In this document: positions 47,857 through 58,923 of the stretch, piece by piece | Layout of the letters: each line of letters begins with the position of its first letter | Position numbering within the stretch: position 1 is the first letter of the stretch | DNA from: Triticum aestivum | Taxonomy: Eukaryota > Streptophyta > Magnoliopsida > Poales > Poaceae | Assembly: GCF_018294505.1 (NCBI RefSeq) | Contig: NC_057814.1 | Coordinates: 35,066,613 to 35,130,612 of the forward strand | Length of the DNA stretch: 64,000 bases | Direction of reading: 5' to 3' | Translations under genes and position numbers: made by a program | Notes under the pieces: generated by a model | The model's input: only the letters and a program-made list of their open reading frames with translations | Databases searched by the model: none | What the model was told of the DNA's origin: nothing

Positions 47857-48400
47857 TAAATCGGAGCAGCATCGCAAGCAAGAGCAAGAGCGAGAGCAGC
47901 AACGCGAGCTAGAGCAATAGCAAGAGCAGACCAGGGAGGGGATCGAGAGCAAGAGCAGAGCAGCAGCGCGAGCGAAAGCTAAAGCAGCAGCAGCTCGTAC
48001 TGATGTGGACGTCGCCGCCGAGGGAGCGACGCCGTGGAGGAAGTGGCCGGCGACGCCGCCGTGGATAGAGCCGCGCCGTGTCGGCTCGGGACCGAGCACC
48101 GGCAGCACCGTGAGATCGAATCAAGAAGAAAATGCGGCGATTAGTGTACAACCTCTTTGGTGGCGCCGATTAGGCCGCAGCTTCATCCGAGGAAACGGTG
48201 ATGATGATGCTCTTCCGGTGGTGCAGGTGAAGACGGCGGTGTGGGAATGGAGGTGGCGCGAAAGACGAGGGGAACGTCGGGGCAGCTCCTTGGAGGTGGA
48301 GGACGGGGTGGCTGAATCGGCGGGACGATGAGATCAACGACGGATCCTCATCCGGTACGGTGGATGAGGGACGTCGAGGTGTTGCTGTGGACGACGTCGT

Positions 48401-51213
48401 CGGGGAAGAGGCTCCGGCTGGGTGGCGGACGGAGCAGGGTGTGGGGTTTCGTCGTGGGTTTTCGTGGCCTCGGTGTACGAATGGGTGGGCGGATGGGATG
48501 GCAGTGGGGAACCATGGCTTAGAGACGCGCTTGTCCGAAATGTGGGGTAAGTTACGAAAGTACCCCCACCGATTTGAGGCGGTTCTTTCGGTTCAGGGGA
48601 ACCACGGGCATTTCGCGTGTCGGGATTTCACAGGAGGTGGGAGTTTTCGCGCGCGTTGTAATTTCGGAATAGCAAGGCGCGGGTTGAGATGGAGGGAGTT
48701 GTCGGAGCACAACGAGACAAAGATATATCTTAAATATTTCGGCCTAACAAGGCGCGGGTTGAAATTTCCGGACAAGCCTAACGTGTACTGTACCAAATCA
48801 ATGCGCACTACAAATGTCATTCAAAACATTGAATTCATGTTATGTTCAATTAAAATATTTCGGTACGTGTATAATGCATGCAACCTACTACTCAAATGAA
48901 CGTTTTAGTGCATTCCAAACGTATATACTACCGCTTCAATATGAACTAAATTTGAATTCGTTTCTCTATTTGAATAAGATCTACAGTAATGATTGTTGTG
49001 AAGTCAAATCATTTGAATTCGTTTCTCTGTTTTAATAAGATCTACAATCATCATTATTGTCAAGTTAAACCATCGTTTGTGTATTATCTTCACAACACAC
49101 TACATGATTAGTCTCGAGTTACATATGAACTATGTGTACTATATGAACTCGAACTAGATTTTTTGAATCCACTTTATTTTGATTTCAAATCACATTACAT
49201 TTCTAGCTCTAGCTAGATCTTCGTAATATAAACCATGTCTCATATGTATAATGTGTTTATCACATTATGTATGGTTCCCCGCCCCCTACGCCTACAAGTA
49301 TTTAGATGTGAGTTGCAAACACCACACATTACCACAAATTCAAATAAAATGTGAGAATGTTCGATATATAGTATTGTTTAGATTGTTTGATATTTAGTTG
49401 TAAGCTGCAAACGCCACACATTATCACAAATTCAAATAAAATGTGAGATTGTTTGATGTATAGTATGGTTTAGATTGTTCGGCATTTAGCTGTGAGTTGC
49501 AAACGCCATGCATTATCACATTATGGTATAACATGTGCATAGCACGTGAATCACCGCTATATTCATGCATGCAATGTTTAAAACACTATGATCTCCTATT
49601 CAAATATATGAATCCACTTTCATATCAAATTATGATCTTTGTTAGTCTCTTACACCCACACAATCCTCTAACCTTTGTAGCTACCACTAACTTTCTCTCG
49701 TGCATGCACACGCCCTCCTCGCCCTCCCCCTCCCTCGGCATTCTATCCACCGGGCACATTCATTTTTTTCTTTAGGTCGTTCTCCCAGAGTCTCCACAAC
49801 TCCTTTCCAACACACACCGATCGATAAACCTCTCCAGCGATGCCTGCCTACAACACACACACACACACACACCTTCAATCTCCTCCTTTATGTGTCCTTG
49901 CCTCGTGTCTCTCATACGGTCAGACACATGTGTAAACTCTCGCCCCTCTTTTCATTGATCTCACAACCGCACACTCCTCCCCCTATCTAGCTAGTAGTTG
50001 GGCCTCTCGCACCACCTCCTAGCTAGCTCCATTCTCTCTGTCTATCCGTCTCGCTGGGCCTTATTTGCCTCTAACAAATGGACTTACACCGACCGATCTC
50101 TCGCTATACATATAGCTAGCTAGGTCCTTATAACTCGGTTTTACCCACACGTCAATCGATCTACCTCATTAGTTGTGTCTCTCCCTTCCTCCGACAAACA
50201 ACAATTGATCTATCGATCTAGATAGGTTTGCTTACCAACACATGGTTCCCCTTCATCATCCATGGATGCGTCCCGACAGATCTATCACGCACAGGCACAC
50301 ACAGAAACACATCCCCACTCTTATTGATAACATTGCAGTTCCACCCTCAGTTTGTCTAGTAGGCCTCTCCACCATCTTCGAGAAGCAACTCCATCACCCA
50401 TCCAGCACTCTACCCCTCTCCCTCCCTCTCCCTCCCTCTCTCTCTCTCTCCTCTCTCTCTATGTCCATCATATTTCCCGTCCTTCAGTTATGTATGGATG
50501 TCGACCGATCTCCCTCAAGACATAGCTGGGTCTCTCCTTCTCAACACATATACGAGTCATTCTACCTTCTCGTGGATTGCCCGACCCTCTATGTATGATA
50601 TGGACAGGCCTCCATTTCACACACATTGCATGCAAAATTTTGTTTGAGATGTCATCGACACATATTCCCGCAAATAATTCACGAAATCAACCCCCCACCC
50701 CACCCCCACCCCAAAACAAAAAATACTCACGAACGCGGTTTGTATCTCTCACACACACCCACGTAGGTGGGGGACGTGCACGAAGAGAAGAGGTGCATGC
50801 ACGGCGCACGTACTCCCGTCTCTTTCCCAACCACACCCGCGCGGGTACACGATGAAGCTCATTTCTGTACGAAAAAGGCAGCCCACGTGGTAATTTGGCA
50901 CGTGTACTGGTTGTCCACTTGGTGGAGGGAGAATTGTGTATCACGGGTGAACAAACAAATTGCGACTTGACGTGTTATGTTAAAAAAAGAGGCAAACCAT
51001 GTGGGGCCTACCTTAGAGGCAAGGCTCTATACACTAGAGTACTTTTGATGTGTCCCGTCAACTCACAGAACAAGGAGAAGCTTGCTTAGTACGCCGTCTC
51101 CCCCGCCCACGGGCGCGGTGGCTCGCAGGATGAGGTGAAGCTTGCTCCACCTTACGCCCGCTCCCTCGCCCATGCGCGCGGTGGCTCGCAGGACGAGGAG
51201 AAAAATTTACTAC
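48401..51213. other. Non-coding stretch with several tandem repeats
   Basis: No credible gene. Contents: two CAAGGCGCGGGTTGA units (48676 and 48757); a 60-bp tandem duplication (TTGAATTCGTTTCTCT at 48953 and 49014); a 92-bp tandem repeat at 49299-49540; (CA)n at 49852; C/T-rich sequence 49690-50560 including (CT)n at 50430-50465; and GCGCGGTGGCTCGCAGGA twice (51112 and 51177). Confidence 0.6.
49299..49540. repeat. 92-bp tandem repeat, about 2.6 copies
   Basis: Units start at 49299, 49391 and 49483 with TATTTAGNTGTRAG then TGCAAACNCCACACATTA. The spacing is exactly 92 bp each time. Confidence 0.85.
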
Positions 51214-51215
51214 TC

Positions 51216-51395
51216 CCTCCGTTTACTCCTCGTCCCTACTACCTTGGTTATAGAGATTATATCATATTGTTTGGAATATATATGTCCTTTAGTAGATTTC
51301 AATATGAACTACTAGTACATACTCCAAACACTGATGTATATAGACGCATTTTAGAGTGTAGATTCACTCATTTTGCTCCGTATGTAGCACTCTCC
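51216..51395. mobile_element. Stowaway-like MITE relic
   Basis: CTCCCTCCGTTTACTC at the left; inside, GATGTATATAGACGCATTTT and ATTCACTCATTTTGCTCCG, words of a very common Triticeae Stowaway family. The right arm is lost. Confidence 0.5.
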
Positions 51396-51689
51396 CTCGC
51401 CCCTCGAACCTCGCCCACGTGGTGGACGTGCAGCAATTCATTCGGTCTCATATAGCCAGAACGATATATACTGCACTACCATTATTGCTCGACTTCCTGA
51501 AGAGGCGAAGAGCCAATCGCAAGGTTAATATTTTGGAGATGCCAAGCGCAAGGTTATAGGAGAACGAGTAGTAGGTGCCGCGTCATTTATAAATAAAGTT
51601 TTTTTTCATAGTGGCACGTACGCAATATGATAGGTTCATATGGAGAGAAAAGGAAACCGCTCCACTATATACATAGTCAGGACGGGCCA

Positions 51690-52330
51690 GCCTACACGGT
51701 AGCTTGCTGGGGTTGCTCTCTTCACACTCTCTCGCACAAAACGACTGTGGCCACATCTCTAACATCCCGGCGGATCACGTCCGCTTGGGGAAGGGGTGGA
51801 TGCTTAGTGTAGATGCGGTGGCCGTCACCGACGGCGAAAACCCACTGTCGGCACGTCCCGATCAGGGGTCCCCGCCGTTCTCTCTCACAAAGCCGGTGAG
51901 GTTGCCTTCATCCATTGCTCACTGCCACGACGTGGGCAGTTGCCTCCTCCCGCCGCCCTCTTCAAGGTTGAGCTACGTCCCTCGGGTACAACTCCCTTTA
52001 CAGCCGGCTTGCACCACTGCTCCAGCTGCACACATCACTCCCTGTGGATATTTCTCTACTTCTTTGCCCCGCACATACCTCTACTGGCTTCTACGTACTG
52101 TATTTGTGATGAGTTTATGTCTCATCAACTAGTCCTAGTAATCTTATTCTAATCACGCTTCTTCAATTTCTTTGCCACAGGGATGCTCATCTCGATTTCG
52201 GTGAAACTGCACAAAATGATCCGATGGTCAAAAGGTTGCAAACTTCATTTATTAGGAAGCTCGAACGTTGCCAGCAAATTGAAGCCTGGTCAGGGTTCAC
52301 GGTTCAAGGGCTAGGGACTGCATGGATCGT
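51690..52330 (+). pseudogene. First copy of a gene-start fragment with one exon-like module
   Basis: A leader (TTGCTCTCTTCACACTCTCT, then CGTCCGCTTGGGGAAGGG and GTCGCC-type GC-rich sequence) matches the leader at 54450-54670. After an acceptor-like TTTGCCACAG (52180) the plus strand encodes DAHLDFGETAQNDPMVKR and runs open for about 45 codons. The DF.GTAQ core recurs in 55.9-57.4 kb. I do not recognise the gene with certainty. The linker style reminds me of REM-type B3 proteins, but no B3 domain is visible. Confidence 0.35.
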
Positions 52331-52341
52331 TTTTTTCTTTA

Positions 52342-52439
52342 GCTGCCTCTGTCCCAAAATAAGTGTCAACTTTAGTAGTAGTACAACTTTGTACTAAAGT
52401 TTGCACAAAGTTGAGACACTTATTTTGGAACGGAGGGAG
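52342..52439. mobile_element. Stowaway MITE, about 98 bp, complete
   Basis: Right arm TCCAAAATAAGTGTCTCAAC (inverted) faces left arm TCCCAAAATAAGTGTCAACT. It ends CGGAGGGAG followed by TA (52440-52441), with TA also at 52340-52341. Confidence 0.75.
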
Positions 52440-52598
52440 TATATATTTGCTATGATCTGTCAATCATTGAGATGCAATAGCATGCATGTTAGTCTCCTTT
52501 GTATTTGATGAAATGTTGCAACGGGCAACCTTGGACGCAAGATACATGTAACAGAAGCTGGAAGCTTCATAGCATTGTACAAAGTTGTAGATTTCACC

Positions 52599-53195
52599 AT
52601 TGTAGAGATTTCACCATGAACCACATGCGGATGTATATAGATGCATTTTAAGTGTAGATTCATTCATTTTGTTCCGTATGTAGTGGAATCTCTACAAAGA
52701 CTTATCTACTAGTAATAGCTAGCCCCCACTACTAGGAATTCTCTATCCTCTCCTTGAGCCACATCATCAAAATTGATGTAGCCGTTAGATGAAGTAAATC
52801 AGTCCATAATAGCCGTCTGATCTAGACGTTGAGAGGCTCCGCACAAAGCCACATGCAAGCATGCAGAAATACCGTGGCACATGCATGTGAGTGGGTTTTA
52901 AATCACATCAACATGTCTGCATGCAAGCATGCATGTAAGTGAGCTTTTAAGTCCCATTAACATGTCAAAAAGAAAAATATAATCCCATTCTGCAGTAGGA
53001 GTTGGCTGATCTTTTTACCTTACGTGGGATGATCTAAATGATGGTGGGAGTTTATTTAGTTTGGCTACCACATTTGTCATGCGGTTATAGAGTTTTTTTA
53101 GTTCTATGACATCGATAATTTTGCGCAGAGAGATATACCGCTGTTCCGCGGCAACGCGCGGGGACTCATCTAGTAATATTTAGGAACGGAGGGAG
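52599..53195. mobile_element. Stowaway MITE split by a Helitron
   Basis: The left part contains ATGTATATAGATGCATTTTA and GGAATCTCTACAAAGACTTA; the right part is TATTTAGGAACGGAGGGAG then TA. Together they form the right half of a common Stowaway family. The CTCCCTCC left arm is missing. Confidence 0.65.
52705..53173 (+). mobile_element. Short non-autonomous Helitron (469 bp)
   Basis: Starts TCTACTAGTAATAGC directly after an A and ends CATCTAG directly before a T, so it lies in an A/T target without duplication. Just before the end, CCGCGGCAACGCGCGG forms a 5-bp GC hairpin. 5' TC, 3' CTAG, hairpin and A^T insertion are the Helitron hallmarks. No Rep/helicase coding is present. Confidence 0.8.
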
Positions 53196-53732
53196 TACTA
53201 TGTAAAGAGTTAGGTGTCGCACGGTGATAGTGTGAGGTGGGCCATGTAATCACTGAGCCTGCGTGTTTTCACTGCTCTTGCACGCCTCCGCTGTAAGAAT
53301 GGAGAAAATTGTAATCTAGTAGTAGTACCTCCTTTCGCCGAAAGCGTGGGACATCCAGCAGTCCTACCACCTCAGTAATAAAGACCAATGAGCCGTCAAA
53401 TCACATAGACCCAGCAGTAAGTTGGACGGACAAAGCAACCATCACTCTTGTGCCAGTGAGAGGTTGCGTCCGCTCTGCCCGGGCATGAATGCGGCACCGA
53501 TTCTTTGGAGCGGCGCTGACCGTTTCGGGCGGGAAGCGCGCGCGGGCGATGGAGGGGCTTTGGGTGGGCCAGGCTGGTCAGGAGCGGGCGTGGCAGCTGT
53601 CCGCATGTCCCTACCGGACACGCCCGGAAACGAGAGGATGCACCGACTCTCGCGGCTAAAATCGTACACTACACAACATCTCTCTGTAGGAGTAGGTCGA
53701 TCTGTCGCTCTCTCTAACACACACATGTTGTT

Positions 53733-53774
<42 letters not shown>

Positions 53775-54269
53775 GCACACGCACGCACCTTGGTCCTGTT
53801 GCACCTTCTAACGTGACTTATTACACCTAGACGGAGGGAGTAGTAAGTATACGAGATACGGTGGCACACTGACTTAAGTCGAATACAAGTGCCCAAAATT
53901 TGTGTGCATGTTATAATAAGGATTCACTTAAAATAGTACGTGAGCGAACAGAGGGATCAATTGGACAGTGTTCCCGAGCAGTAGCGAGATGTGTGAGGTA
54001 AGATACACTGCTGGCGCTTTTAATTTTTCTTATTAATTTGTTTGTTTCACCCTCTGACTGGTGGGACCCAACGTACTATGTGGAGAGAGGTAAGGTGACT
54101 AAGCCTGCATTATTTCTGCACCACTGTGGATAGTCTTACCACCAAAGCCACATGACACGATTATGATTGAAATCCCAATGACTCCCACACACACACAAAA
54201 CACGGCATGCTTGTCACACGAATGCAGGAATGTATAAAAGGTTATTTCCCTCTCGTTGAACATAACGGG
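53174..54269. other. Non-coding spacer with a (CA)n tract
   Basis: No gene recognised. It contains a (CA)n and CACG-type microsatellite (53734-53789), a Stowaway right-arm relic (ACGGAGGGAG, 53830) and GC-rich sequence 53420-53650 with chance frames on both strands. Confidence 0.6.
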
Positions 54270-54342
54270 AGGGTTGTGTAGCTGGTTAGCTTGTTCGCTC
54301 ATCAAACATGAGGTCTCGGGTTCGATAACTACACTTGAGCAT
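54270..54342 (+). repeat. tRNA-like, SINE-head-like segment
   Basis: TAGCTGGTTAGC (A box, 54279-54290) and GGGTTCGATAA (B box, about 54319-54329) are correctly spaced for an RNA polymerase III promoter. The T stem and acceptor stem do not pair properly, so this is not a working tRNA. It may be a SINE relic. Confidence 0.35.
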
Positions 54343-54429
54343 AATTTGTGCCAGGAGGATTCTTTGAGTGGTCAAAATGTTTTCTAGGGTTTGCACGCTT
54401 CACACTTTCTCTCCAGTATATATATACAC

Positions 54430-55260
54430 GCTGGAGCCTCAGCGCTTGTAGTTGCTCTCTTCACACTCTCTCGCCCTCTCCCGCTGGAGCCTCAGCGCTT
54501 GTAGTTGCTCTCTTCACACTCTCTCGCCCTCTCCAGATCTAAACAAGACTTCGTTGGCCTCTCTCTCCCCTCACTGCTGCTCAAAGAGCCGGCAGGATCC
54601 GTCCGCCGGGAAGGGAAGGAGGCTTAACGCTGTCGCCGTCGGCGAGGGACTACCGGAGCAGCTGTTCACTTTCCACCCAGCGGCGGCGCGGGAGGGCCTC
54701 CGACCCCTTCTTCTTCGCCGTCGTCCCGTGGCCCACCGAACCACGCCCCAAGAACCTTAAGGTATAATTTACTTACTCCACATGCATTGCTCTAGCTGCA
54801 TGTATACCATGAATCTAGGACGTGGTTCAAAGAGGAAAGGAGTGGGGGAAAGTAGTGGGAAAAGTTGTATATAGCATGAATCTAGGACGTGGTTCAAAGA
54901 GGAAATGAAGGGGGAAAGTTGTATAGCATGAATCTAGGACGTGGTTCAAAGAGGAAAGGAATGGGGGGAAGTAGTGGGGAAAGTTGTATCGCATAAATCT
55001 AGGACGTGGTTCAAAGAGGAAAGGAAGGGGCGAAAGTACTAGTTCAAAAAGGAAAGGAAGGGACAAGGCTGAGCAGGACTAGATTTGCTGCGCTCACATA
55101 GGGAAAGGTGTCTAAAGGTAACAAAACTGGGACCAACACAAATATGCTCCTTGGTTGTTTGTTCTTTGTTGCAACAGACTGTGCATGACCACAGTACATC
55201 GGTAGATGCACATGGTGCTGGTGCGTCCACTGTCCCGTGCAACTCATTAGCTGTTGTTAA
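54430..55260 (+). pseudogene. Second copy of the gene-start fragment
   Basis: The leader word CTGGAGCCTCAGCGCTTGTA begins a 53-bp tandem duplication (54431 and 54484). GC-rich sequence matching 51710-51850 follows and ends ACCTTAAG|GTATAA, a good donor (54759). A minisatellite (54808-55070) lies in the presumed intron. A possible exon begins after GTTGCAACAG (55178) and encodes TVHDHSTSVDAHGAGASTVP. No initiating Met is secure. Confidence 0.35.
54808..55070. repeat. Minisatellite, four to five units of 52-67 bp
   Basis: Units at 54808, 54875, 54927 and 54992 begin CATGAATCTAGGACGTGGTT followed by CAAAGAGGAAA. A partial fifth is near 55042. Length differences come from the GGGGAAAG part. Confidence 0.92.
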
Positions 55261-55265
55261 TCTAA

Positions 55266-55576
55266 GGCCCTGTTTGGTTAAAAACTCCCTAGTCCCTACC
55301 TGCTTGGTTCCAGGGACTAAACATGGACTAGAGGTTATTAAATGACATGCTAAAAGACCATGTTACCCCTAGTAATGAACTAATAGAGACAAGGTGCGAT
55401 GCGTGGCAGGGGCAGCTGTTGGAAGAAGTCCCAAAAAGACTCCCTCGGGGTCTTCTTTCTTTAGTCCCAAATGCCCACTTTTAGTCCCTAAAAGTCCCTC
55501 CTGTTTGGTTTAGATGGGACTGACACGGAGTTTTTTTTGTCCCTACACCAAAATGTCCCTGTAAACAAACACCTTC
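55266..55576. mobile_element. Tourist-like (PIF/Harbinger) MITE, 311 bp
   Basis: Left end GGCCCTGTTTGGTT, right end (inverted) GAAGGTGTTTGTTT, flanked by TAA on both sides (55263-55265 and 55577-55579). Inside are many AGTCCC/GGGACT words. The 3-bp TAA duplication fits Tourist elements. Confidence 0.75.
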
Positions 55577-55799
55577 TAATAATGCCGCTGGAAAATTGAT
55601 GCAATGCCACAGTTAAAAGCAAATTACATGTTTAACGAATTTTATTGTTAATATAATCTCTATGTCAATATTAATCAATGCCACCGTTTGAGAAATGCTA
55701 CTGTCTTGCTTTCTTTCCCATTTAGATAAGGTAGATGCTTCTTTTTGTTGGCTTCTGTGTCATCCACCGTTATTGACCACTAATTTTTTCCTTTGCACC

Positions 55800-57430
55800 T
55801 CTGTGTAAACAGGGTTATCTACTTCACCTCGTTGCCATTGTGGCCTTTTGTTGCACTGCACAAAACACTTTTGTTTTAAGAGTGTTTTGTGCAGTTCAAC
55901 CTAAATGTCACACCGACAACGTTGCTTGATTGCTTGATCTTAGTGGAACTACACAAGAGGAGATCTTACTTCCTATCCGTTAAGGCGAATTTGGTTCGGA
56001 TCTTCTTCTTGTGAGTTGTTTGAATTCCGCATCATGAGAGGTCAGTACTAGCCTTCTTTCACATGATTCTGCAGTGTGCTTTCATATGTTGTGCTACTTG
56101 TACGATAATGTTGCTTGATTTTAGTGAACTGCACAAATGGAGACAAGACTTCCAATCTGTATGTGCACCGTAATATTCCATTGAGGTAAGATAAGGATAT
56201 TTCACAACTGCTGGCCTGTATTTTGCCACTTTCATCAGAAAATTAAGTTTAGTACTATACTTGTGCTCCCTAATTGACATGCCAAATCTTACATTCAAGG
56301 CAAAGCTTGTCTGTTATTGAACCAAGTGATGAAGGGGAAGAACAAGTAGAAGAAAAACAAAAATCAACTCCCGGTGCTGTAATGAAGCACTGGAACTGTG
56401 ATGACACAAGTAATGATATAGTTTTGCATCTTAATTTATTGCTATGGCTGGAACGAGCAATTGTTTTGCCACTGATTTGATGCCACTCTTAATGTAATAT
56501 GTAATTATCTCTACTTGTGCAAACAGGGATCTTCTTTGAAGATACCATATATTTTAGTGGAACTGCACAAGAAGATGTTGGAAACATTAAACTAATCGAG
56601 GAGTATATAGTAAGCATGGCCACCACCGTAGGTAGCAACAGATGGTTCCGGAGAAGTGCTTCATTTGTATGCTCTACACAATAAGCCTCCTGACAAAGGT
56701 TGGTACGCCCACTGATTTCATCCATATGATTGAGCTTTGTTATCTCTATTGGTCTTGTGCTACTGTTTAGATACTGTCATGAAAAAGTGGTATTATCCTT
56801 GAGAAGTGCTTCATCTGTGTTGTTTTAAATATTTCCTTTCCTTTTTTTCGAGCAAACAGGGATGCTAGCATTTAGTAGTCCTCTTGTCTTTGCACAACAG
56901 GATCATCTTCCTCTGAAGAAGAATATGGAGTACGTGAAGTGACTAGTTTCGATTATGCCAGGATGAAGAAGCCCTGTCTATCTTCTCATCAGAAGGAGCA
57001 GTTGAAGGATGGTTACATTACTCCCCACAAGACCAAACTAACTTCAGCTCAGAAAGACTGACAAATCTCCATTTTTTTGTTGTGATGTGCGAGTACAATG
57101 TTGTTCTAGGATTCTTTCTGGTGAGTTCCATTTTTCTAAAAGTGTGCTCTACATGGACCATGTATGTGCCTGTTGAAACTGTCAATTCATAGTACAGTTT
57201 GCTTTATACTAATCACTTTTTTGTATTTGTGCAAACAGGGGTGCTCAGCTTGATTTCAATGGGAACTGCACAAAATATTCATGAATACATCGAATCATTC
57301 ATTTCCACCACAAGAAAGGAGGTGCCGATAAGTTCAAGGCGTTGCAACATATAAGGGCGAAATCATACAAGCTACGCGCGAATTTGGTTGATTTTGATGG
57401 AACTGCACAAAAAGAACAGCTGGTTTATTT
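55800..57430 (+). pseudogene. Repeated exon-like modules, possible B3/REM-type gene remnant
   Basis: Five or so segments carry a GGAACTGCACAA-type core: about 55936, 56121, 56556, 57263 and 57398. Several follow an acceptor-like GCAAACAG (55810, 56526, 56860, 57238). Encoded cores read SGTAQED, MGTAQN and DGTAQKE. Other open pieces are EPSDEGEEQVEEKQ (56313-56360) and an exon at about 56901-57060 ending PCLSSHQKEQLKDG...LTSAQKD then a stop. The last piece resembles linkers between B3 domains in grass REM proteins, but no B3 fold is present. The stretch is at best a decayed gene. Confidence 0.35.
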
Positions 57431-57444
57431 AGCCAGAAGTCTTT

Positions 57445-57487
57445 GTAATGATGTGATCCCGTTAATTAAATGACAACTCATGTCTAT
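57445..57487 (-). repeat. 43-bp Copia LTR fragment
   Basis: AATGATGTGATCCCGTTAAT and AAATGACAACTCATGTCTAT match the Copia LTR at 5030-5075 nearly exactly, on the same strand as shown there. An isolated footprint next to a MITE. Confidence 0.75.
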
Positions 57488-57496
57488 TTACTAGTA

Positions 57497-57545
57497 CTCC
57501 CTCCCTTCCTCAATATAAGTCAGCTGGTTTTAGGAACGGAGGAAG
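57497..57545. mobile_element. Miniature Stowaway relic, 49 bp
   Basis: CTCCCTCCCTTCC at the left and GGAACGGAGGAAG at the right, flanked by TA. It marks the left edge of the second block copy. Confidence 0.65.
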
Positions 57546-58901
57546 TACTAGTATGTAGTGGTACTTACTGGACGTCCGTTGGTTTAGACGAGAGCCTGGA
57601 GTAGTGGAGTGTATCTTCCAAATGGCCAAGCAGGACCAGGAAATCGAAGGATCAGACCACTTATTTTTGCTCCTTCTAGCGCAAAGATCGACAATTTCTT
57701 TTGGTGAAACGGCGCCTATTTTATTTAGACGACCAGTGAGCTAACGATGCGACAAAATCAAATGAAATCAACTGAAAACCATATGGGTCAATCTTGGAAG
57801 AACACACCATGAGAGGAGGCCTCGCCCACTCGGGAAGGTAGCTATGGCTAGGAATCCTAGCACTGCTCCCTAGTCTTTTACGTGTGAGCATGATGGGCCG
57901 TTACGTGCTGCTTAATGCAGATTAGATGCCCGACACCCCACGGCAACTGGCGATCGCTACGTGGATGGCCGCCATGATGATTAAACCTCTGACCCCTCGA
58001 GGGAGATTACGCTGCAAAGCTGCTTGCTGACTGAATGGAGAATCCCTGGCCTTTTGGTTGTGCGTGTGCCTTTGCCATGCACGAGTTAGGACGTTAGCGC
58101 GCGCATGATGATGCCTCGTAGGCCACCCATGCATATGCATGATGCAAAAACTTTGTCACCAGCGGATTAATAATAGATAGACTAAACTTATGAGCCGTTT
58201 GTTTCTTTTGGTTCTTCTTGTATGTTGCCCATGTGGTTTGGTTAGCCAAAGTACGCCGAATGATTCAAACCTTTTCTTTGACCAAGAATATGTAGGAACC
58301 AATGCAAACTAACAAGTAGTGGGATGAGCAAATAAGTAATAGCTTGTAGTAGTACTATGCTGTGGATAGAAATCAAATCATCACATGGAATGGAACTATA
58401 TTTGAGGAGCCAGCACGTTCTTTACAAGTTTAGGCAAGATGAATAGTATTATGCTTAAAGTACAGATCTGGTCATTTTGAATGAAAATAATAGGAAAGGT
58501 CTTGCCTCCCTCATGAATCATGACGGTCGACTCTTGCCACATGTGGAATGAACCGAATGCCGGGTCTTTCCTCATACTGTCACCCTTCAGAATACCATCT
58601 TCGGAGGAATCGTCGAGGATGCAGCTCTTTGGTGGCTGGCGGGGCGAAACACTTTAATAATCTTGTTATGGCAGGGGAGCAAGCTTCCTTGAAAAGAAAA
58701 TCACTGGGCCTCTTGGCCTTTGTACAATTAAAATATCTAAACTAAGGTGGCCTATAGATGAGGCATCTGGAAAAAATATTGCAACGTTCACTTGCATTCA
58801 GAACTGCTAGATCTTCATCCGGAAAACAAACCGGGCATTGTTCATTTTCAACCTCTTCTTCTTCTTCCTCGCGCAGCCTGCAGCCTACCCCCTGCTGCCG
58901 T

Positions 58902-58923
58902 CCCCCCCCCCCCCCCCCCCCCC
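58902..58923. repeat. Poly-C tract (22 bases) in block copy 2
   Basis: The partner of 18976-18997, with identical length but different flanks (CCCTAGTCGG against CACTCCACAA). Confidence 0.9.

Larger units (their letters stand above)
46325..48340 (-). pseudogene. Repeated 5' exons of the second CACTA gene
   Basis: Related segments at about 46325-46560, 46965-47160 and 48145-48340 share, on the plus strand, an ACCTCTTTGG or ACCTCTCTTG start and later GGGGAAGAAGAT. On the minus strand the first two encode AAPTT...P..P.IFFP.. . A 452-bp transposon (47405-47856) and a 300-bp insertion-like stretch (46590-46930) separate them. They look like a second set of duplicated exons of the same gene. Confidence 0.4.
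41330..48400 (-). mobile_element. Second CACTA element; right end not located
   Basis: The terminus CACTACAAAAAAAATACACTT at 41330 is followed by a non-coding head with TCATGACAxATTTATGACAG-type words. Then comes a 900-bp array of GGCCCGTT/GGCCCATT motifs (41750-42620) and a multi-exon gene on the minus strand. Coding exons are seen up to about 48.34 kb. I set 48400 as a soft limit because I find no inverted CACTACAA terminus. Confidence 0.6.

Noticed and set aside
53422..53811. Frames on both strands across the (CA)n tract
   Set aside because: Created by the dinucleotide repeat and GC-rich flank; no domain.
54270..54342. Functional tRNA gene
   Set aside because: Acceptor and T stems do not pair; kept only as a tRNA-like segment.
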